A stretch of 52,686 bases of DNA, taken from assembly GCF_019458025.1 (NCBI RefSeq), contig NZ_JAHZUY010000018.1:1-52686 (forward strand), read 5' to 3'. The translations under genes were made by a program, and so were the position numbers. The notes under the pieces were generated by a model. That model made no database searches. It was not told the DNA's origin and saw only the letters and a list, made by a program, of their open reading frames with translations. Below, in pieces: positions 52,096 to 52,686 of the stretch (positions within the stretch are counted from its first letter, which is position 1; each line of letters begins with the position of its first letter). The stretch comes from Caldovatus aquaticus (GTDB lineage Bacteria; Pseudomonadota; Alphaproteobacteria; Acetobacterales; Acetobacteraceae).

Positions 52096-52686
52096 TCAGC
52101 CCTCCAGCACGCCCTTGGTCGAGGGGATCGCGCCCGCGGCGCGCGGATCGGGCTCGCAGGCCGCGCGCAGCGCCCGCGCCGCGGCCTTGAAGCAGGCCTC
52201 CGCGACGTGGTGCGCGTTGCTGCCCGCCTTCAGCGCGAGATGCAGCGTGATGCCGGCGTTGAACGCGAAGGCGCGGAAGAACTCCTCGAACAGATCGGTG
52301 TCCATCCCGCCGACCTTGTCGCGCGCGAACGGCACCGACCAGGCGAGGAAGGGGCGGCCCGAGAGGTCCACCGCGCATTCCGCCAGTGCCTCGTCCATCG
52401 GCACGAGGGCGTGGCCGTAGCGGCGCACGCCCCGCTTCTCGCCGAGCGCGCGGCGCAGGCACTGGCCGAGGACGATGCCGACGTCCTCGGTGGTGTGGTG
52501 GAAGTCGATGTGCAGGTCGCCGCGCGCCTGCACGTCGAGGTCGAACAGGGCGTGGCGCGCCAGCGCGGCCAGCATGTGGTCGAGGAAGCCGATGCCGGTC
52601 GCGACCTCCGCCCTGCCCGCGCCGTCGAGGTCGAGGCTGGCGCGGATGTCGGTCTCGGTCGTGGCCCGGTGGATCTCCGCGCGGCG
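52096..52686 (-). CDS. hisB: Imidazoleglycerol-phosphate dehydratase, 5' end outside window
   Basis: HisB dehydrates imidazoleglycerol phosphate in histidine synthesis. The 196 residues seen start within the N-terminal strand (RRAEIHRATTETDIRASLDL) and only a few residues should be missing. The Mn-binding His motifs are present: GIGFLDHML, then HIDFHHTTEDVGIVLG, and the second set in KAGSNAHHVAEACFKAAARA. This is the monofunctional dehydratase without the phosphatase domain found in enterobacterial HisB. Confidence 0.96.
   Translation of the reverse strand, partial: RRAEIHRATTETDIRASLDLDGAGRAEVATGIGFLDHMLAALARHALFDLDVQARGDLHIDFHHTTEDVGIVLGQCLRRALGEKRGVRRYGHALVPMDEALAECAVDLSGRPFLAWSVPFARDKVGGMDTDLFEEFFRAFAFNAGITLHLALKAGSNAHHVAEACFKAAARALRAACEPDPRAAGAIPSTKGVLEG

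Overview
The window is a very G+C-rich (roughly three quarters) chromosomal segment with no insertion sequence, integrase or phage structural gene. The protein families, the gene orders (coxB-coxA-ctaB-ctaG-coxC-DUF983-SURF1, and hisB-DUF2628-hisH-...-hisA) and the dense start/stop overlaps (ATGA, GTGA) point to an aerobic alphaproteobacterium, most likely Rhodospirillales/Acetobacteraceae (Roseomonas- or Elioraea-like). That placement is inference from gene content.

Layout. 1-3.0 kb: an unrecognised partial gene, proC, a TetR/COQ9-like gene and a phasin. 3.2-10.0 kb: the aa3-type cytochrome c oxidase operon with heme A and copper assembly factors. 10.0-17.5 kb: M32 carboxypeptidase, threonine synthase, M16 processing protease, PmbA, an unknown gene and a Tim44-like membrane protein. 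17.5-18.1 kb: a gene-free block of dispersed repeats. 18.1-26.4 kb: an acyl-CoA catabolic set (ligase, transporter, CoA-transferase, two-subunit acyl-CoA dehydrogenase, crotonase, SDR). 26.5-30.2 kb: a frameshifted CsbD gene, a GST-glyoxalase-FkbM operon and two unknown genes.

30.3-37.5 kb is the most unusual part. On the minus strand lie PsiE, an NDUFS4-domain protein, a ribosome-hibernation (RaiA/HPF) domain fused to sigma-factor-like domains, three different Hsp20 chaperones (one with a long coiled-coil tail), a DUF5335 protein and a second sigma-like protein. Divergent from them are a rhomboid protease and a ClpP-fold membrane protease. An FNR/FixK-type box sits 41 bp upstream of the predicted hsp20 transcription start. 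I read this as a proteostasis and dormancy island under low-oxygen control.

37.5-38.7 kb is a mercury-type regulon reduced to MerR, MerT and a GDCCVxC protein, without merA or merP. 38.7-47.9 kb looks like one GntR regulon: an alcohol dehydrogenase/DUF6166 pair, a five-gene branched-chain-type ABC importer with a phytanoyl-CoA dioxygenase-like enzyme, the GntR regulator and a fatty acid hydroxylase. The palindrome TGAYATATCA precedes all three transcription units and was seen nowhere else. 48.4 kb carries tRNA-Ser(GGA). A LexA-type box precedes an N-acetylmuramidase at 48.8 kb. The window ends in histidine biosynthesis genes on the minus strand (hisB partial, DUF2628, hisH, GNAT, hisA).

A short repeat of about 40-100 bp recurs in gene-free DNA at six places or more. 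Promoters and operators were read by eye and carry lower confidence than the genes.
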